A stretch of 51,689 bases of DNA from JALYRV01 sp036675475 (GCA_036675475.1 JAKFEY010000005.1:1-51689); one strand, 5' to 3'; numbered from the stretch's first letter, positions 7,552 through 17,017 are shown. Numbers and translations are program-made. The notes: a model not told the origin generated them from the letters alone.

Positions 7552-8243
7552 CCCGCGTCGCGCTCGACGATCGCTCGCACTCGATCGCCAAGCGCGCGCG
7601 CGCCTTCCCGCGCCAGACCGGTCGTGGGCACGGGCTCGTGAATGGTGATGACGACCCGTCCGGGCCGTACCGTGACGCGACCGCGCGCCATGACATGCCG
7701 GCTCCCATGAATGCTGACCGGCACGATCGGCAGGCCGTGCTCGATCGCGATCAGGAACACGCCGCCCTTGAAGCGCCCGACGCGGCCGTCGCGGCTTCGC
7801 GTACCTTCGGGAAAGACGATGAGTGACGCGTGCTCGGCGACCATGCGGCGCATGCGCCGGAGGATGCCCGCACCTGGCTTTTCGCGGTTGACGAGCAGGT
7901 GCCCCGCCAGCTGAAGGTGCCAGCCAAGAAACGGAATCCGCCCGAGCGACGACTTCGCGATGATCCGCAGCTGACGCGGGACCGACCAGAACACGATCGG
8001 GATGTCGTAGATGCTCTGGTGATTGGCCGCAAACACGTACGCGCCCGGCGGCGGCAGCGGCCCGCGGACCTCGACCTGCGTCCTCGAAACGATCAGGATC
8101 AGGCGAGACCACAGCCGCGCGCACGCGTGTGATGTGCGTCCGGTGCGATCCACCAGCGCGGCGAGCAGCGACACCGCTCCCAGCCCGATCGTGAAAACGC
8201 TGATGACGGGAATGAGAACGAGGACGGTGAACGCCGTACTCAC
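7548..8243 (-). CDS. plsC: 1-acyl-sn-glycerol-3-phosphate acyltransferase (PlsC family)
   Basis: It transfers an acyl chain to lysophosphatidic acid at the inner membrane. The 231-residue protein has an N-terminal membrane segment (VSTAFTVLVLIPVISVFTIG), the catalytic NHQSIYD motif (NHxxxxD, 74-80) and FPEGTRSRDG (from 144). I place the start at GTG 8243, which overlaps the TGA of the upstream PIN/TRAM gene (GTGA) and begins the first hydrophobic segment. The upstream extension of the frame is out of frame with that real gene. Confidence 0.88.
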   Translation of the reverse strand: MSTAFTVLVLIPVISVFTIGLGAVSLLAALVDRTGRTSHACARLWSRLILIVSRTQVEVRGPLPPPGAYVFAANHQSIYDIPIVFWSVPRQLRIIAKSSLGRIPFLGWHLQLAGHLLVNREKPGAGILRRMRRMVAEHASLIVFPEGTRSRDGRVGRFKGGVFLIAIEHGLPIVPVSIHGSRHVMARGRVTVRPGRVVITIHEPVPTTGLAREGARALGDRVRAIVERDAG

Positions 8244-9310
8244 CGCGATTTCGCGAGCCGCTCCGGCTTCTCGCCACCGCTGCCGGCGGTTCCCTGCGCC
8301 GCGGGCGCCGGCTGCGCCATCGTCTGCTGCTGCTCGATGTAGCGCCCGAAGATCATTTTGCCGGCCGTCGTCTGCAGCACGCTGGTGACGACGATGTCGA
8401 TGTTCTTGCTGATCATGCGCCTGGCATTGTCGACCACCACCATGGTGCCATCGTCGAGATACGCGACGCCCTGGTTGTATTCCTTGCCTTCCTTGAGGAT
8501 GAAGACCTTCATCACCTCGCCGGGCAGCACCACCGGCTTGAGCGCGTTGGCGAGCTCGTTGATGTTGAGCACCTCGACGCCGCGCAGCTGCGCCACCTTG
8601 TTCAGATTGAAGTCGTTGGTGACGATCTTGCCCTGCATGACGCGCGCAAGTTCGATCAGCTTCGAGTCGACCTCGCGGACGTGCGGAAAATCCGTGTCGG
8701 AAATCAGCACGTCGACGTTCGCCATCTTCTGAATCTTCTGCAGGATGTCGAGGCCGCGGCGCCCGCGATTGCGCTTCATGGCGTCGGACGAGTCGGCCAC
8801 CATCTGCAGTTCCTTGAGGACGAACTGCGGGATGACGAGCGTGCCATCGAGAAAGCCGGTTTCGCAGAGGTCGGCGATGCGGCCGTCGATGATGACACTG
8901 GTGTCGAGAATGCGGTAGCGCCGCAGCGGCTGCGCGTCGCGGAAGAGCGCCACCATGCGCGCCGGCTCGAGCCATTCGCCCTTGCGCGCGCCAAGCACGA
9001 GGCCGAGGTAGACCAGGGTGAGCGCGAAGACGCTGTACAGAAATACGACGGTGGGGCCGCCGCCCGCGACGAACAGCGCCGCGCCGATGATGCGCGCGAG
9101 GGCGAGGCCAATCACGCCGCCGATGAGCGCGCCCAGCAGGTGCGTCACCGACATGCCCAGGCCCCGCGATTCGACGAAGACGATGAGCGCCGCCACGGCC
9201 GCGCCGAACGCGCCGTTGATCAGCGGATCGGCGCTGATGGGATGCAGCAGCACCGCCAGGTACACGACGGCCGCCGCAAGGAGCGTGCGGGCGAACACGA
9301 GCCAGGCCAT
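8240..9310 (-). CDS. PIN/TRAM-domain integral membrane protein (YacL-like)
   Basis: This is a 356-residue protein. Four hydrophobic segments occupy about residues 1-110. A PIN nuclease-like domain follows, opening RILDTSVIIDGRIADL with LKELQ and ISDTDFPHV further on. A C-terminal TRAM-like domain contains VMKVFILKEGKEYNQGVAYL. The architecture matches B. subtilis YacL, whose gene lies beside disA-radA and ispD. The biochemical function is not established, and a ribonuclease role is expected from the PIN fold. It lies 13 bp downstream of radA. Confidence 0.9.
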   Translation of the reverse strand: MAWLVFARTLLAAAVVYLAVLLHPISADPLINGAFGAAVAALIVFVESRGLGMSVTHLLGALIGGVIGLALARIIGAALFVAGGGPTVVFLYSVFALTLVYLGLVLGARKGEWLEPARMVALFRDAQPLRRYRILDTSVIIDGRIADLCETGFLDGTLVIPQFVLKELQMVADSSDAMKRNRGRRGLDILQKIQKMANVDVLISDTDFPHVREVDSKLIELARVMQGKIVTNDFNLNKVAQLRGVEVLNINELANALKPVVLPGEVMKVFILKEGKEYNQGVAYLDDGTMVVVDNARRMISKNIDIVVTSVLQTTAGKMIFGRYIEQQQTMAQPAPAAQGTAGSGGEKPERLAKSR

Positions 9311-9323
9311 ACGAGCCCTCAGT

Positions 9324-10709
9324 CTATGCGATTAGCTCGTCGAGCGCCTCGCCCACCGTCCTGACCTGCACCAGCTCCATCGACGGCCCGGCATCCTCGG
9401 CCGACACGTTGCCGTCGGGGACGATGCAGCGGGTGAAGCCCATTTGCGCGGCTTCGCGCACGCGTAGAGACGCCTGGCTGGCGCCGCGGACTTCCCCGGC
9501 CAGGCCCACCTCGCCGAACACGGCCGTGCCCTCGCGCACGGGACGGTTGCGCACGCTCGAGGCGATCGCCGCCAGCATGGCGAGATCGGCGGGCGGCTCC
9601 TCGATGTTCAGGCCGCCGGCGATGTTGACGAAAACATCCTCGCCCGACAGGTTGATCCCCGCGCGCTTGTCGAGCACGGCGAGCAGCATCGAGAGACGAT
9701 TCTGATCGACGCCGTTGGTCAGCCGCTTTGCGTAGCCGAAGGTGGTGGTACTGACGAGCGCCTGCACCTCGACGAGCAGCGGCCGCGAGCCTTCGACGCA
9801 GCACAACACCGCCGATCCGGGCGCGCCCTTCTGGCGCTCGGCCAGAAATACCGCGGAGGGATTCGGCACGGCGCGGAGGCCGGCGCCGGTCATCTCGAAC
9901 ACCCCCAGCTCGCTGACGGCGCCAAAGCGATTTTTCACCGCGCGAATGGCGCGATGCGCATGATGCCGCTGGCCCTCGAAATAGAGCACGGTGTCGACGA
10001 CATGCTCGAGCACCTTCGGGCCGGCCAGCGAGCCGTCCTTCGTCACATGCCCGACGAGCATCGTCGGAATGTTGCGGCCCTTGGCGGCGAACAGCAGCTC
10101 CGTGGCGGCCTGGCGTACCTGGCCGACGCTGCCCGGCGCCGACGGCAGCTTCAGCGAGAAGACCGTTTGAATCGAGTCGATGATGACGAGCGACGGCTTG
10201 AGGCGATCGATCTCTTCGAGGATGCGCTCGAGACAGGTTTCCGACAGCAGATAGAGCGGCCCCGCGCCCACGCCGAGGCGCTCGCCGCGCGACTTGATCT
10301 GATGCTCGGACTCTTCGCCCGACGCGTAGAGGACAGGCCCGTGCTGCTTCGCGAAGTGCGCCGCGGCTTGCAGCAGCAGCGTCGACTTGCCGATGCCGGG
10401 CTCGCCGCCAATCAGCACGAGCGAGCCGGGCACGATGCCGCCGCCGAGCACGCGGTCGAACTCGCCGATGCCCGACGGGATGCGCTCGGCGACGGTGACG
10501 TCGACTTCATCGATGCGCTGCGCGTGCGACGCCACGCTCGCGAGCGTCGGGTGCTTCGCCGCCGTGGCCGCGGGCGTCGCGGCGACTTTCTCTTCGACAA
10601 ACGTGTTCCACTCGCCGCACTCGGGGCACCGCCCGAGCCATTTCGGCGACTGCGCGCCGCACGACGTGCAGGCGAAGACGACTTTCGGCTGTTTGGACAC
10701 TGCTGACAA
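9324..10709 (-). CDS. radA: DNA repair protein RadA/Sms
   Basis: This RecA-like ATPase promotes branch migration in recombinational repair. The 461-residue protein has the N-terminal zinc finger CTSCGAQSPKWLGRCPECG (14-32), Walker A GGEPGIGKST (101-110), the RadA-specific KNRFG motif (259-263) and a C-terminal Lon-protease-like domain. All are intact. It starts the radA-PIN/TRAM-plsC unit. Confidence 0.96.
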   Translation of the reverse strand: MSAVSKQPKVVFACTSCGAQSPKWLGRCPECGEWNTFVEEKVAATPAATAAKHPTLASVASHAQRIDEVDVTVAERIPSGIGEFDRVLGGGIVPGSLVLIGGEPGIGKSTLLLQAAAHFAKQHGPVLYASGEESEHQIKSRGERLGVGAGPLYLLSETCLERILEEIDRLKPSLVIIDSIQTVFSLKLPSAPGSVGQVRQAATELLFAAKGRNIPTMLVGHVTKDGSLAGPKVLEHVVDTVLYFEGQRHHAHRAIRAVKNRFGAVSELGVFEMTGAGLRAVPNPSAVFLAERQKGAPGSAVLCCVEGSRPLLVEVQALVSTTTFGYAKRLTNGVDQNRLSMLLAVLDKRAGINLSGEDVFVNIAGGLNIEEPPADLAMLAAIASSVRNRPVREGTAVFGEVGLAGEVRGASQASLRVREAAQMGFTRCIVPDGNVSAEDAGPSMELVQVRTVGEALDELIA

Positions 10710-10751
10710 GTCTACGCCAGGGGTATGACAGGGCGGGTCAGCGCGCGGGCG

Positions 10752-12002
10752 CTACAGGCCGCGCATCAGCACTTCCCTCACCAGCGCCGGCGGCATGCTG
10801 CCGATCCGCAGCAGCCGGTCGTGAAACTCCTTCAGCGTGAACTCGGGGCCGCGGCGCGCGCGGTACTCCTCGCGCATCTTCAGGATCTCGGACATGCCCA
10901 TGAAGTAGCCGATGAAATAGCCCGGCCGCGCGAGCGCCGAATCCACTTCCGCCTCGGCGGCCCACCGCAGAAAGCCGACCTTGTCGGTCATCAGCGTCAC
11001 GGCTTCCTCGCGCGTCATGCGCCCGGTCTGCATGCCGACGTCATAGATCACGCGCGCGTTGCGCCAGAGGCGCAGCTGCAGCTGGCGCAGCTTGATCTTG
11101 TCGGACGGCATGAAGCCGGTTTCGGTGAACAGCTGCTCGTTGTACAGGCCCCAGCCTTCCGAAAACATCGGCGTGCTCTGACGCTGCCGCAGCACGCGCG
11201 GGTTGTGCATCTGATGCAGGATCTGGAGGTGGTGACCGCCGTACGTTTCGTGCGGCGCGGTGACGTAGATCACGCCCCAGTCGTGCTCCACCAGATAGTC
11301 GCGCCGCTTCTGCTCGTCCCACGCCGGGTCGTAAGGATTGATGTGCCACTCGCCGCGCAGCGTGCCGTCGGCCAGCGGCGGGCGCGATGCCGCTCCCGAG
11401 AAGCTGCCGTAATAGGGATTGTTCCCCGCCGTCGGCACGCGCCGCACCACGGTGCACGTTTCCTTCCACGGAATCGACATCAGGTCCTTCTCGATCAGGT
11501 GCGCGCGCGCCCTGTCGACGATGTCCTGGTGTGCCTCGATCATTCGCAGCGGATCGGGATGCTCCGCTTTGACCTCATCGGCGATCTGCCGCCACGACTT
11601 CGACGGATCAATCGTCGCGGCCATCGCCTCGAGCTCGCGCACGGTGCTCGCGAACTGCGCCTGTGCGAAGTCCCACAGTCCCGCCGCGTCGTACGGCAGA
11701 AGATATTGCTCGCGCAGCATGCGCGTATACGCCGCCTCGCCCAGCGGCTTGCCGTCCGGACGCGCGACGCTGCGGCCGACCAGAATCGTCTCGGCAAACC
11801 GGCGATCGATCTGCTCATCGAACGACAACATCGTCGCATCGATGGCGCGAAGCCGGGCGAGCAGCGCTGCGGGATCCGGCCGCGGTGCTCCCTGAGCCGG
11901 CCGCGTGACGATGGCGTCGATCACGGCCGCAAGCTCGGAAGGACCGGCCTGCGGCGCCTGCACGGCGCCGAGGGTGAGCAGGGCGAGCATGACGAGTCTC
12001 AT
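10752..12002 (-). CDS. DUF885 family protein (predicted secreted metallopeptidase-like)
   Basis: The 416-residue protein has a short signal-like N-terminus (MRLVMLALLTLGAVQAPQAG). The diagnostic DUF885 region has HETYGGHHLQ and then FSEGWGLYNEQL. Histidines and glutamates in these motifs are the presumed metal site. It is shorter than most DUF885 proteins I know (about 550-600 residues), mainly at the N-terminus. ATG 12002 overlaps the ankyrin gene stop (ATGA) and gives the signal peptide. The frame is open further upstream but would overlap that gene heavily. Substrate unknown. Confidence 0.82.
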   Translation of the reverse strand: MRLVMLALLTLGAVQAPQAGPSELAAVIDAIVTRPAQGAPRPDPAALLARLRAIDATMLSFDEQIDRRFAETILVGRSVARPDGKPLGEAAYTRMLREQYLLPYDAAGLWDFAQAQFASTVRELEAMAATIDPSKSWRQIADEVKAEHPDPLRMIEAHQDIVDRARAHLIEKDLMSIPWKETCTVVRRVPTAGNNPYYGSFSGAASRPPLADGTLRGEWHINPYDPAWDEQKRRDYLVEHDWGVIYVTAPHETYGGHHLQILHQMHNPRVLRQRQSTPMFSEGWGLYNEQLFTETGFMPSDKIKLRQLQLRLWRNARVIYDVGMQTGRMTREEAVTLMTDKVGFLRWAAEAEVDSALARPGYFIGYFMGMSEILKMREEYRARRGPEFTLKEFHDRLLRIGSMPPALVREVLMRGL

Positions 12003-12808
12003 GACGTGGCTCCGCGCGACCGCAGCAGCTGATCGATCTCGGCGTGCCCTGACGGATAGCCTGCGCCGTCGATGTTGGCGCCGGCGTCGAGCAGCGCGGT
12101 GACGATCTCCAGGTGCTGCGGTCTCGGTTCGTGCACCGCCGACCACACCGCCGTGCCGAGCGCGGTCGTGCCGTGTCTGTTGATGGTTTCGAGTGGCGCG
12201 TCGAGCGCGATGAGCATGCGAAGCGTGTCGAGCTGGCCGCGGTTGGCGGCCCAGTGCACGGCGTCGAGGCCGGTGCGCGAGCCGGCGGTGACGTCGACGC
12301 CCTGCGCGATGAGTGACGCGGCCACGGTGTCGCGGCCCAGGAAGCAGGCGCAGGTCAGCGCTTCGGCGAGCTCCGCGGGATGCGCCGCGAAGCGCCCGTC
12401 CGACTGCCATCGCAGGATGAGCGGGCGCTCGCCGTCCGGCGCGTCGAAGAGGGGCGCCAGGCGGCTGAAATCGCCGCGCCGCAGCCCCTCGATGGCGTCG
12501 TTGAAGAACACCGTGCCGAGATCCCCGAGCGCGGCGATCGCGCGGCCGTTGTCGCTGCAGCGCCAGGCGCCGTCCTGAAACCAGAGCGGGTGATTCGGAT
12601 GCGCCGGACAATGCGGCCACGTGGTGTCGATGAACGTGTCGTGGAATTCCTGCTGCACGGCGTCGATCAACAGTGCCCCGAGGGCGTCGGGCGCGTCCAC
12701 GAACGTGAGCCGGTTCGCGGCCTGGCGATCGACGACGGCCGCATGTGCCGCGCCGAGTGTCGCCTCGACATCGTTCTTCAGCAGCGTAGCGATGGGCTGG
12801 GTCTGCAT
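11999..12808 (-). CDS. Ankyrin-repeat protein with a Cys/His-rich N-terminal segment
   Basis: I recognise only the C-terminal ankyrin repeats of this 269-residue protein. Two clear units are DAVHWAANRGQLDTLRMLIA and TALGTAVWSAVHEPRPQHLE with the following ALLDAGANIDG. The N-terminal 140 residues are unfamiliar. They contain WPHCPAHPNHPLWFQDGAWR followed by C, a cluster of two cysteines and two histidines that might bind metal. ATG 12808 is the first start after the alr stop (5 bp away). It may act in protein binding. No enzymatic motif is visible. Confidence 0.7.
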   Translation of the reverse strand: MQTQPIATLLKNDVEATLGAAHAAVVDRQAANRLTFVDAPDALGALLIDAVQQEFHDTFIDTTWPHCPAHPNHPLWFQDGAWRCSDNGRAIAALGDLGTVFFNDAIEGLRRGDFSRLAPLFDAPDGERPLILRWQSDGRFAAHPAELAEALTCACFLGRDTVAASLIAQGVDVTAGSRTGLDAVHWAANRGQLDTLRMLIALDAPLETINRHGTTALGTAVWSAVHEPRPQHLEIVTALLDAGANIDGAGYPSGHAEIDQLLRSRGATS

Positions 12809-12813
12809 GCGTG

Positions 12814-13935
12814 TCAGGCCGATTCGTACGAGCGCGCGATGCGCGATCCGAGTTTGCAGACTACTTCCCACGGGATCGTGCCGATCGTGGCGGCGACTTC
12901 GCGCGCGGTGATTTGCTCGCCGCCCTGCGAACCGATCAAGACGACCTCGTCGCCGGTCTGCACGCCGCAGCCCGTGACGTCGAGCATGATCATGTCCATG
13001 CACACCGAGCCCACGATCGGCGCGCGCCGTCCGCGCACGAGCGCGAAGCCGCGGTTGGCGAGGCGGGTGTCGACGCCGTCGGCATAGCCGGCCGGCACGA
13101 CGGCCACGTCGCGCGGCTCGTTCGGCGCGTAGCGCAGGCCGTAGCCCACGCCGTCGCCTGGCCGCACGCCCTTGACCGCCACCACGCGGCTCGTCAGCGA
13201 GAGCGCCGGCTGGAACGGCAGCGTGGATCCCAGCGGCGGCGGCACGATGCCGTAGAGCAGCAGGCCTGGGCGGACGAAATCGAACCACGTGCGCCGGTCG
13301 CGCAGCGTCGCGGCGCTGTTGGCGGCGTGGCGGATTTTCGGCCGGATGCCGTGGCGATCAAGCGCGGCCAGCGCCTGCTCGAACCGCACGCGCTGGTCCT
13401 CGAAACTCTGCGCCTCGGGATCGTCGGCGCACGCGAAGTGCGTGTAGGCCGCATCGACGCGCAGGTGGCGGCTCGCGGCCAGCGGCGGCATCGTGCGATC
13501 GAGATTGTCGTAGCGGAACCCGAGCCGGTTCATGCCCGTGTCGATCTTCAGGTGGCAGCCGATGACCGCGTTGCGCCGCGCGCCGGCTTCTTCGACGGCG
13601 ACGGCCGCCGTCGGCGTCGACACGGTGGGTGTGAGGTTGAACTCGAAGATGCCGTCGAGATCGCTGAGGCTCAGCGCGCCGAACACCAGAATCGGCTTCG
13701 TGATGCCCGCCTGCCGCAGCTCGATGCCTTCCTCGATGTCCGCGCAGGCGAGAATCTCGACACCCGCCTGCTCGAGCGTCCGCGCCACCGCGACAGCGCC
13801 ATGCCCATAGGCATTCGCCTTCACCACCCCGATGATCCCGGGCGCGCCATCGTCTTCATCGAGCAGCACGCGCAGGGCGGCGACGTTGGCCGCGATGGCC
13901 TCCAGGTTGACGCGCGCGATGGTCTGTCGAATCAC
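12814..13935 (-). CDS. alr: Alanine racemase
   Basis: This PLP enzyme makes D-alanine for peptidoglycan. The 373-residue protein has the PLP-lysine motif VVKANAYGHGA (Lys39), the GVGYGLRY segment and the C-terminal GSVCMDMIMLDVT motif. Length and order are typical. It lies 5 bp downstream of dnaB on the same strand. Confidence 0.95.
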   Translation of the reverse strand: MIRQTIARVNLEAIAANVAALRVLLDEDDGAPGIIGVVKANAYGHGAVAVARTLEQAGVEILACADIEEGIELRQAGITKPILVFGALSLSDLDGIFEFNLTPTVSTPTAAVAVEEAGARRNAVIGCHLKIDTGMNRLGFRYDNLDRTMPPLAASRHLRVDAAYTHFACADDPEAQSFEDQRVRFEQALAALDRHGIRPKIRHAANSAATLRDRRTWFDFVRPGLLLYGIVPPPLGSTLPFQPALSLTSRVVAVKGVRPGDGVGYGLRYAPNEPRDVAVVPAGYADGVDTRLANRGFALVRGRRAPIVGSVCMDMIMLDVTGCGVQTGDEVVLIGSQGGEQITAREVAATIGTIPWEVVCKLGSRIARSYESA

Positions 13936-13940
13936 GCGCT

Positions 13941-16553
13941 CTACTGTGGCGGTCCTGCCGCGTAGTTCTCGAAGCGCGTGAACTGCTTGAGGAAGGTGAG
14001 CGTCACGCTGCCGGTCGGGCCGTTGCGCTGCTTGCCGATGATCAGCTCCGCGATGCCCTGATCTTCCGGCTTGGTCTGCTCGCGGTCGTACATCTCCTGG
14101 CGGTGGATGAACATGACGACGTCCGCATCCTGCTCCAATGAGCCTGAATTATGAGTAACAACGCCATCAGCGAGCCAGCAGGCGAGGCCTGGAACCGTGA
14201 GATCGAAGACATCTTCTTCACCGGCCGGCGCAATCGAGATGATGCGATCCCAGAAGAGATCGTCGGTTGCCATCGAAAACAAAGTGGGCTCGTCGAGTAA
14301 GGCCGCATATTCGAGGACCGTGGCTCGAGACGGCGCGAAACTGTAGTGTGAGAAACCGGCGTACGACGTGCCGCGGATCTCCGACATCTTTCGTTGGGTA
14401 ATGCCGACCTCCGCCATCCGCGCGAGAATAATCTCGAAGGTGTCGATGGGCAGCGTGTCTACGTTTGGATTCGGCTTGACCTTCGCGACGTGCTCGGCCA
14501 TGCGGGTCCCCGCCACGCATTTCGGGCCGAATGCGCCCACGGTATGAGCGAACCGAAGCTGGTTAGCCGCCCCTGATACTTTCACTTGAAACCCGGGACG
14601 GAATCCCAGCTTCGTCGCGATGTTCAATCTCGCGACAATCCCAACGCGAAGCAGCAGGGCCACCACGTCATCGGCCAACCCCTTGCTATTCGTCGCGTAG
14701 TAGACGTTCCAGGATCCTGTCTTCTGCAGCGAGATGGATCCGTCCGTCGCCCACAGATGCCGCAGCAGCAGCGCGATCTGATCGTTGGGCAGCCTGAACG
14801 CGGCCTCGGGGATGCGCTTCTGATACGACCGCTGGCCGAAGATGCCGAGCTCGCGCAGCCAGGCGTTGACGCCTTTGTGGTGCCAGCGGTCACCGTTGCC
14901 GGCGATGACGAGCTGATGCCAGGTGCCGGTCGGTCCGTCGTGGCGCGTGACCGTCGCGCCGAACTCCTCGCGGGCGGCGCGTTCGACGATCGCGCTGTTC
15001 TCCGCAGACGCGGTCGTGTAGCGCAGCGGCTGATGCGTGAGATAGCTGCCGTCGCCAATGAGGTGCCCGAGCAGGGCGACGCGCAGGTCGGGCCACCGCT
15101 CGGTCTCGGCCGGTTCGGGGATCGCGCGCGCAATGGCGAGCCGGTCTCCCGCGCCGAGCTGGTTGACGGTCGTCCAGCCCCGCGCGCCGAGCAGCTTGTG
15201 CTCGGCGGTCGCGCGAATCGAGCGCCCGCTCGCGAGACGCACGTCGTAGACAAAGCGGCGGCCGACGGGCCACACCTTGTCCGAGCGCGCGGGCACGACA
15301 GCGCCTTCTTCTGACAGCGCCCAGACGTCGGGGGTCTGGCCGACAAGGTCGCGAATGGGCACGCGCCGGCCGTCGGTCAGCATCACAAGCGTGTCGCCGG
15401 TGACGCACTCTCGCAGGTCCGACAGCTGCGGGCGGTGATCGGCGCGGCCTTCGGTGGCGCGCGAGAGCTGCGACAGCGCGACCACCGGGATGTTCAGCTC
15501 CTTCGCGAGGCCTTTCAGCGATCGCGAGATCGACGCCACTTCCTGCTGGCGGCTTTCGAAGCGGCCGCGGCCGCTCATCAGCTGCACGTAGTCGATCACC
15601 AGCAGGTGCAGGCCGTGCTGCGCCATCAGGCGCCGCGCCTTCGCGCGCATTTCGAGCACGCCGATCGACGCCGTGTCGTCGATGAACACCTTCGCGTCGT
15701 GCAGCACGCCGAGGGCCTGCGACAGGCGCGCGTAGTCCTTCTCGGCCAGGAACCCGCCGCGGAACCGGTGCGCGTCGATGCCCGCCTCGGACGTGAGCAT
15801 GCGCATGAAGAGCTGCTCTTTCGACATCTCGAGGCTGAACACGCCCACCGTCATCGGGGTCTTCGTGCCCACGTACTGCGCGATGTTCATCACGAGACTC
15901 GTCTTGCCCATCGACGGCCGCGCGGCCACCAGAATCAGGTCCGACGGCTGCAGGCCCGACGTCATCTCGTCGAGGTCCGCGAAGCCCGTGGGCACGCCGG
16001 TCACGAGCCCCTTGTGCTGCTGCAGCTTCTCGATGGTCGAGAAGCTGCTGTTGACCAGCTGGCTGAGCGGCACGAAGCCCTCGCGGATGCGGTCTTCCGC
16101 GATCTCGAAGATCTGCTTCTCGGCCTGATCGAGCAGCTCGTCGGGCGCTTCCTCGGCCTCGTAGGCGCTGGTGAGAATCTTTTTCGCGGAGTGGATCAGA
16201 TTGCGAAGGGTCGCCTTCTCCTTGACGATCTTCGCGTAGTGCTCGACGTTCGAGGCGCGCGGCACGCCGTCGGTGAGCCCCGCGATGTACGCCGGGCCGC
16301 CGACCTCCTCGAGCTCCGCGCTGCGGGCGAGCTCGTCCTTCAGGGTGACGAGATCGATCGCCTCGCCCCGCTCCGAGAGCACGACCATCTTGTTCCAGAT
16401 GCGCCGGTGCGCGTCACGGAAGAAGTCGCGGTCGTCGATGAACTCGGCGGCCGCGTTGAACTGGTGATTGTCGATGAGAATGGCCCCGAGCACACACTTT
16501 TCGGCCTCGAGGTTGTGAGGCAGTGTGCGATCGGGGCTGAGGACTTCCGCCAT
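13941..16553 (-). CDS. dnaB: Replicative DNA helicase DnaB containing an intein
   Basis: This hexameric helicase unwinds DNA at the fork. The 870-residue precursor consists of an N-extein (1-382), a 420-residue intein (383-802) and a C-extein (803-870). The N-terminal domain starts with PHNLEAEKCVLGAILID. Walker A is ARPSMGKTS (211-219) and Walker B is LLVIDYVQLMSG. The intein interrupts the conserved LSDLRE-SGSLEQDAD segment, the catalytic core. Without splicing the helicase could not work. The ligated product would be 450 residues, a normal DnaB length. It follows rplI by 13 bp, a common bacterial arrangement. Confidence 0.96.
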   Translation of the reverse strand: MAEVLSPDRTLPHNLEAEKCVLGAILIDNHQFNAAAEFIDDRDFFRDAHRRIWNKMVVLSERGEAIDLVTLKDELARSAELEEVGGPAYIAGLTDGVPRASNVEHYAKIVKEKATLRNLIHSAKKILTSAYEAEEAPDELLDQAEKQIFEIAEDRIREGFVPLSQLVNSSFSTIEKLQQHKGLVTGVPTGFADLDEMTSGLQPSDLILVAARPSMGKTSLVMNIAQYVGTKTPMTVGVFSLEMSKEQLFMRMLTSEAGIDAHRFRGGFLAEKDYARLSQALGVLHDAKVFIDDTASIGVLEMRAKARRLMAQHGLHLLVIDYVQLMSGRGRFESRQQEVASISRSLKGLAKELNIPVVALSQLSRATEGRADHRPQLSDLRECVTGDTLVMLTDGRRVPIRDLVGQTPDVWALSEEGAVVPARSDKVWPVGRRFVYDVRLASGRSIRATAEHKLLGARGWTTVNQLGAGDRLAIARAIPEPAETERWPDLRVALLGHLIGDGSYLTHQPLRYTTASAENSAIVERAAREEFGATVTRHDGPTGTWHQLVIAGNGDRWHHKGVNAWLRELGIFGQRSYQKRIPEAAFRLPNDQIALLLRHLWATDGSISLQKTGSWNVYYATNSKGLADDVVALLLRVGIVARLNIATKLGFRPGFQVKVSGAANQLRFAHTVGAFGPKCVAGTRMAEHVAKVKPNPNVDTLPIDTFEIILARMAEVGITQRKMSEIRGTSYAGFSHYSFAPSRATVLEYAALLDEPTLFSMATDDLFWDRIISIAPAGEEDVFDLTVPGLACWLADGVVTHNSGSLEQDADVVMFIHRQEMYDREQTKPEDQGIAELIIGKQRNGPTGSVTLTFLKQFTRFENYAAGPPQ
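14148..15407 (-). mobile_element. Full-length intein with LAGLIDADG endonuclease in DnaB
   Basis: The 420 residues begin with Cys (CVTGDTLVML) and end HN before Ser. Block A is at 1-20, block B is TAEH (67-70), and the C-terminal block is EEDVFDLTVPGLACWLADGV then VTHN. Between them are two LAGLIDADG-type helices, LLGHLIGDGS (112-121) and LLRHLWATDGS (214-224). Both keep an aspartate, so the homing endonuclease may be active. The N-terminal Cys, penultimate His, C-terminal Asn and +1 Ser needed for splicing are all present. The half coding the C-terminal region looks less GC-rich than the exteins. Confidence 0.95.
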
Positions 16554-16566
16554 CGCCGGCAGTGTA

Positions 16567-17010
16567 CTACTGCGCGACGACTTTCACTTTGACGTTCGCC
16601 GTCACTTCGCGATGCAGCTTGACCGGCACCGTCGACTCGCCGATGGTGCGAATCGGGTCGGCCAGCTGAATCCTGCGCTTGTCGATCTCGAAGCCCTGGG
16701 CCGCGAGGCTGTCGGCGATGTCGGCGCTCGTTACCGAGCCATAGAGCGCGTCGCCTTCACCCGCGCGGCGGGCGATCACGACCTCGGCCTGCTCCATGCG
16801 CGTCGCGACGGCCTGCGCCGCCTCGCGCTCTTCGCTCTCCCGGGCCTCGGCCGACGCGCGCTCGCGCTCGATCTGCCGCTTGTTGGCCTCGGTCACCTGC
16901 AGCGCCAGCTTGCGCGGCAGCAGGAAGTTGCGGGCATAGCCGGCGGCGACCTTGACGACGTCGCCGCGCTTGCCCAGATTGTCCACGTGCTCTCTCAGAA
17001 TGACTTCCAT
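16567..17010 (-). CDS. rplI: 50S ribosomal protein L9
   Basis: The 147-residue L9 has the N-terminal rRNA-binding domain (MEVILREHVDNLGKRGDVVK, then AAGYARNFLLPR), a charged connecting helix (RQIERERASAEARESEEREA) and a C-terminal domain. It lies in the conserved order rpsF-rpsR-rplI-dnaB with a 7-bp gap after rpsR. Confidence 0.97.
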   Translation of the reverse strand: MEVILREHVDNLGKRGDVVKVAAGYARNFLLPRKLALQVTEANKRQIERERASAEARESEEREAAQAVATRMEQAEVVIARRAGEGDALYGSVTSADIADSLAAQGFEIDKRRIQLADPIRTIGESTVPVKLHREVTANVKVKVVAQ

Positions 17011-17017
17011 AGCAACC

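Noticed and set aside
12044..12620. Upstream extension of the DUF885 frame
   Set aside because: It lies inside the ankyrin gene in another frame and is Arg-rich. ATG 12002 gives a signal peptide and an ATGA overlap.
14148..15407. A separate endonuclease gene inside dnaB
   Set aside because: The frame is continuous with both dnaB parts and has intein splicing blocks, so it is an in-frame intein.
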